Shown here: positions 5,611 through 6,819 of the stretch, piece by piece
Numbering within the stretch: position 1 is the stretch's first letter
Layout: the number at the start of each line of letters is the position of its first letter
Source: Nitrospirota bacterium
GTDB lineage: Bacteria; Nitrospinota_A; UBA7883
DNA length: 6,819 nucleotides
Assembly (NCBI GenBank): GCA_011052055.1
Contig: DRJW01000383.1
Coordinates: 1-6,819, forward strand
Direction of reading: 5' to 3'
The notes under the pieces: model-generated
Databases searched by the model: none
What the model saw: only the letters and a program-made list of their open reading frames with translations
Told to the model about the DNA's origin: nothing
Made by a program: the position numbers and the translations under genes

Positions 5611-6747
5611 ATGAGCAAACGTGAAAATGAGCTTATAAAACTGCAGATCGCTTTCGACTCGCTCAACCAGTCCACCGACAAGCTCATGGGCGCCTACGAG
5701 GCTCTCAAATCGGAAGCTGTCCGGCTTGATCTCGACCTTGAGCAAAGCCGCGCTTTTTTAAGCGATATCCTTAACAGCCTCAATTGCGGCGTCGTGGTCA
5801 CAGACCTGGAGGGAGCCATCAAGCTTGCCAACCCGGAGGCGGTCAGGCTGGGCGTCGACAACAGCGCCCTTGTAGCCACATGGAAAAACGAGATGGTCGG
5901 ACACAACTCTGGAGCGAGGATAGCCAGGCCAAAACTTGGCTATTTAAACCCGGACGGCAAACACTTCCTTATTACTGTCTCAAGCTTGAACAAAACCGGC
6001 GGCGGCCTGTCAGGCTTCATTTTTGTAATGGAAGAGGTGACAGAGCTAAACCGGCTTAGAAAACAGAGCCAGCGCGCCGACAGGCTTTCAGCGGTTGGCG
6101 AAATAGCCGCAGGCATGGCCCACGAAATCAGAAACCCCCTCGGCGGGATGGAAATATTCGCGTCTCTTCTACGACGCGAGCTCGAAAACGACGACGACAA
6201 ACTCAAGCTTCTCGGTCATGTGACCGTCGGCATTGAGGCGATCAACAACGTCATCCACAACTTCCTTCTGTTTACAAAAGAGCCTAAACCTGATAGAAAT
6301 GAGTTTGATCTTCGTGATTTAATCCTGAATATCCTGGATTTCGCCAAATATGTGTTCGAGCAGAATAAAATAGAAGTTCGGGCCTCCATTCCAGATGAGT
6401 CTTTACCAATAAACGCGGATGAAAGCCTGATACGCCAGGCGATTTTGAATATGATCCATAACTCGGTCGGAGCCATGCCGGACGGGGGTATTATTGGAAT
6501 AGAGGTAAACCGTGTAAAAGGCGCAAACGGGCCTGAACGAATAGAAATTGTCTGCTCCGACACCGGGTGTGGCGTATCGGAGGAAATTCGTGAGAAAATA
6601 TTCGATCCGTTTTTTACAACCAGAGATTCCGGCTCTGGCCTGGGGTTGAGCATCATCAGCCAGATAGCGCAGGCGCACGGCGGATACGTGGACCTGATTG
6701 ACAAAAAGGGAGACGGGGCGGTTTTTATCGTTTCGCTCCCGCAATAG
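5611..6747 (+). CDS. PAS-containing sensor histidine kinase, FlrB/FleS (NtrB) type
   Basis: 378 residues from the ATG at 5611, with no membrane segment, so a cytoplasmic kinase. The N-terminal stretch (about 7-45, LQIAFDSLNQ onward) is a coiled-coil-like segment resembling the start of FlrB/FleS. Residues 48-145 form a PAS domain. The dimerisation/phosphoacceptor region has H171 in MAHEIRNPL. The ATPase domain shows the N box (N280, N284), the G1 box D317-T-G-C-G321, the F box FDPFF (331-335) and the G2 box G341-S-G-L-G345. All catalytic motifs are intact. Known relatives phosphorylate an NtrC-family regulator to switch on sigma-54-dependent hook and basal-body genes; here the partner begins directly downstream. 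The frame also has a TTG at 5590 overlapping the upstream stop (TTGA), which would add seven residues; the ATG is preferred for its fit to the family start. The ribosome binding site is weak. Confidence 0.93.
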   Translation: MSKRENELIKLQIAFDSLNQSTDKLMGAYEALKSEAVRLDLDLEQSRAFLSDILNSLNCGVVVTDLEGAIKLANPEAVRLGVDNSALVATWKNEMVGHNSGARIARPKLGYLNPDGKHFLITVSSLNKTGGGLSGFIFVMEEVTELNRLRKQSQRADRLSAVGEIAAGMAHEIRNPLGGMEIFASLLRRELENDDDKLKLLGHVTVGIEAINNVIHNFLLFTKEPKPDRNEFDLRDLILNILDFAKYVFEQNKIEVRASIPDESLPINADESLIRQAILNMIHNSVGAMPDGGIIGIEVNRVKGANGPERIEIVCSDTGCGVSEEIREKIFDPFFTTRDSGSGLGLSIISQIAQAHGGYVDLIDKKGDGAVFIVSLPQ

Positions 6748-6755
6748 GGGGGGGG
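6747..6755 (+). repeat. Run of nine G between kinase and response regulator
   Basis: The tract begins with the last base of the kinase stop codon TAG and ends just before the first regulator codons. It may serve as a crude ribosome binding site for the regulator. Such tracts are prone to slippage and to sequencing error. Confidence 0.7.
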
Positions 6756-6819
6756 CTTGCTATCGATCCTAAAAATATCCTGGTCGTCGATGACGAAGAG
6801 GAAATGCGCATAGCCTTAA
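6756..6819 (+). CDS. Response regulator, N-terminal fragment cut by window edge
   Basis: The frame CTT GCT ATC GAT onward reads LAIDPKNILVVDDEEEMRIA, the first beta strand and acidic pocket of a receiver domain. By position after an FlrB-like kinase it is probably an FlrC/FleR-type NtrC-family activator, but only about 21 codons are visible, so the output domain is not seen. This frame has no ATG, GTG or TTG between its upstream stop (6699-6701) and an ATG at 6804 that would delete the first beta strand. The nearest TTG (6757) is in another frame. The start may be a rare codon (ATA 6744 or ATC 6762), or there may be an indel in the sequence. The start given is simply the first in-frame codon after the G tract. 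Confidence 0.75.

Noticed and set aside
1..6819. tRNA or rRNA genes, CRISPR arrays, transposase genes
   Set aside because: No tRNA-like cloverleaf, rRNA motif, regularly spaced repeat array or transposase-like protein was seen on either strand.

Overview
The window looks like part of a chromosome from a Gram-negative, sulfur-metabolising, flagellated bacterium. The supporting evidence is a dissimilatory sulfite reductase gene (dsrA), a long periplasmic TPR protein with an N-terminal beta domain, a FlrB/FleS-like cytoplasmic histidine kinase, a sigma-54-type promoter, and a dispersed repeat starting TGTCATTGCGAGC. I associate this mix with Deltaproteobacteria-, Nitrospirota- or Nitrospinota-like lineages. 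The sequence alone does not settle the phylum.

Layout, left to right. Bases 1-1199, minus strand: dsrA, cut by the left edge and lacking only its C-terminal end; dsrB would be expected just outside the window. Bases 1200-1532: a divergent, AT-rich intergenic region with a strong dsrA ribosome binding site, a possible plus-strand extended -10 promoter and a terminator-like hairpin. Bases 1533-2510, plus strand: a CheY-like receiver domain joined to a TPR tail by an acidic linker, with no DNA-binding domain. Bases 2511-3061: a 550-base non-coding region with a dispersed palindromic repeat, two further inverted repeats, a sigma-70-like promoter, an IHF-like site and a good sigma-54 (-24/-12) promoter. 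Bases 3062-5593: an 843-aa exported protein (signal peptide, AMIN-like beta domain, basic linker, TPR superhelix). Bases 5611-6747: a PAS-containing sensor histidine kinase of the FlrB/FleS/NtrB type. Bases 6756-6819: the first codons of a response regulator, cut by the right edge.

The last three genes form one operon. TPR scaffold, FlrB-like kinase and partner regulator behind a sigma-54 promoter is the expected layout of a class-II flagellar regulatory operon (compare flrBC and fleSR). The TPR protein has the architecture of a periplasmic flagellar-motor scaffold such as Campylobacter PflA, which is the most interesting hypothesis here. The receiver-TPR gene may be an independent signalling adaptor. 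Its position divergent from dsrA could be chance or could mean shared regulation. The right-hand response regulator has no standard in-frame start codon and sits directly after a run of nine G.
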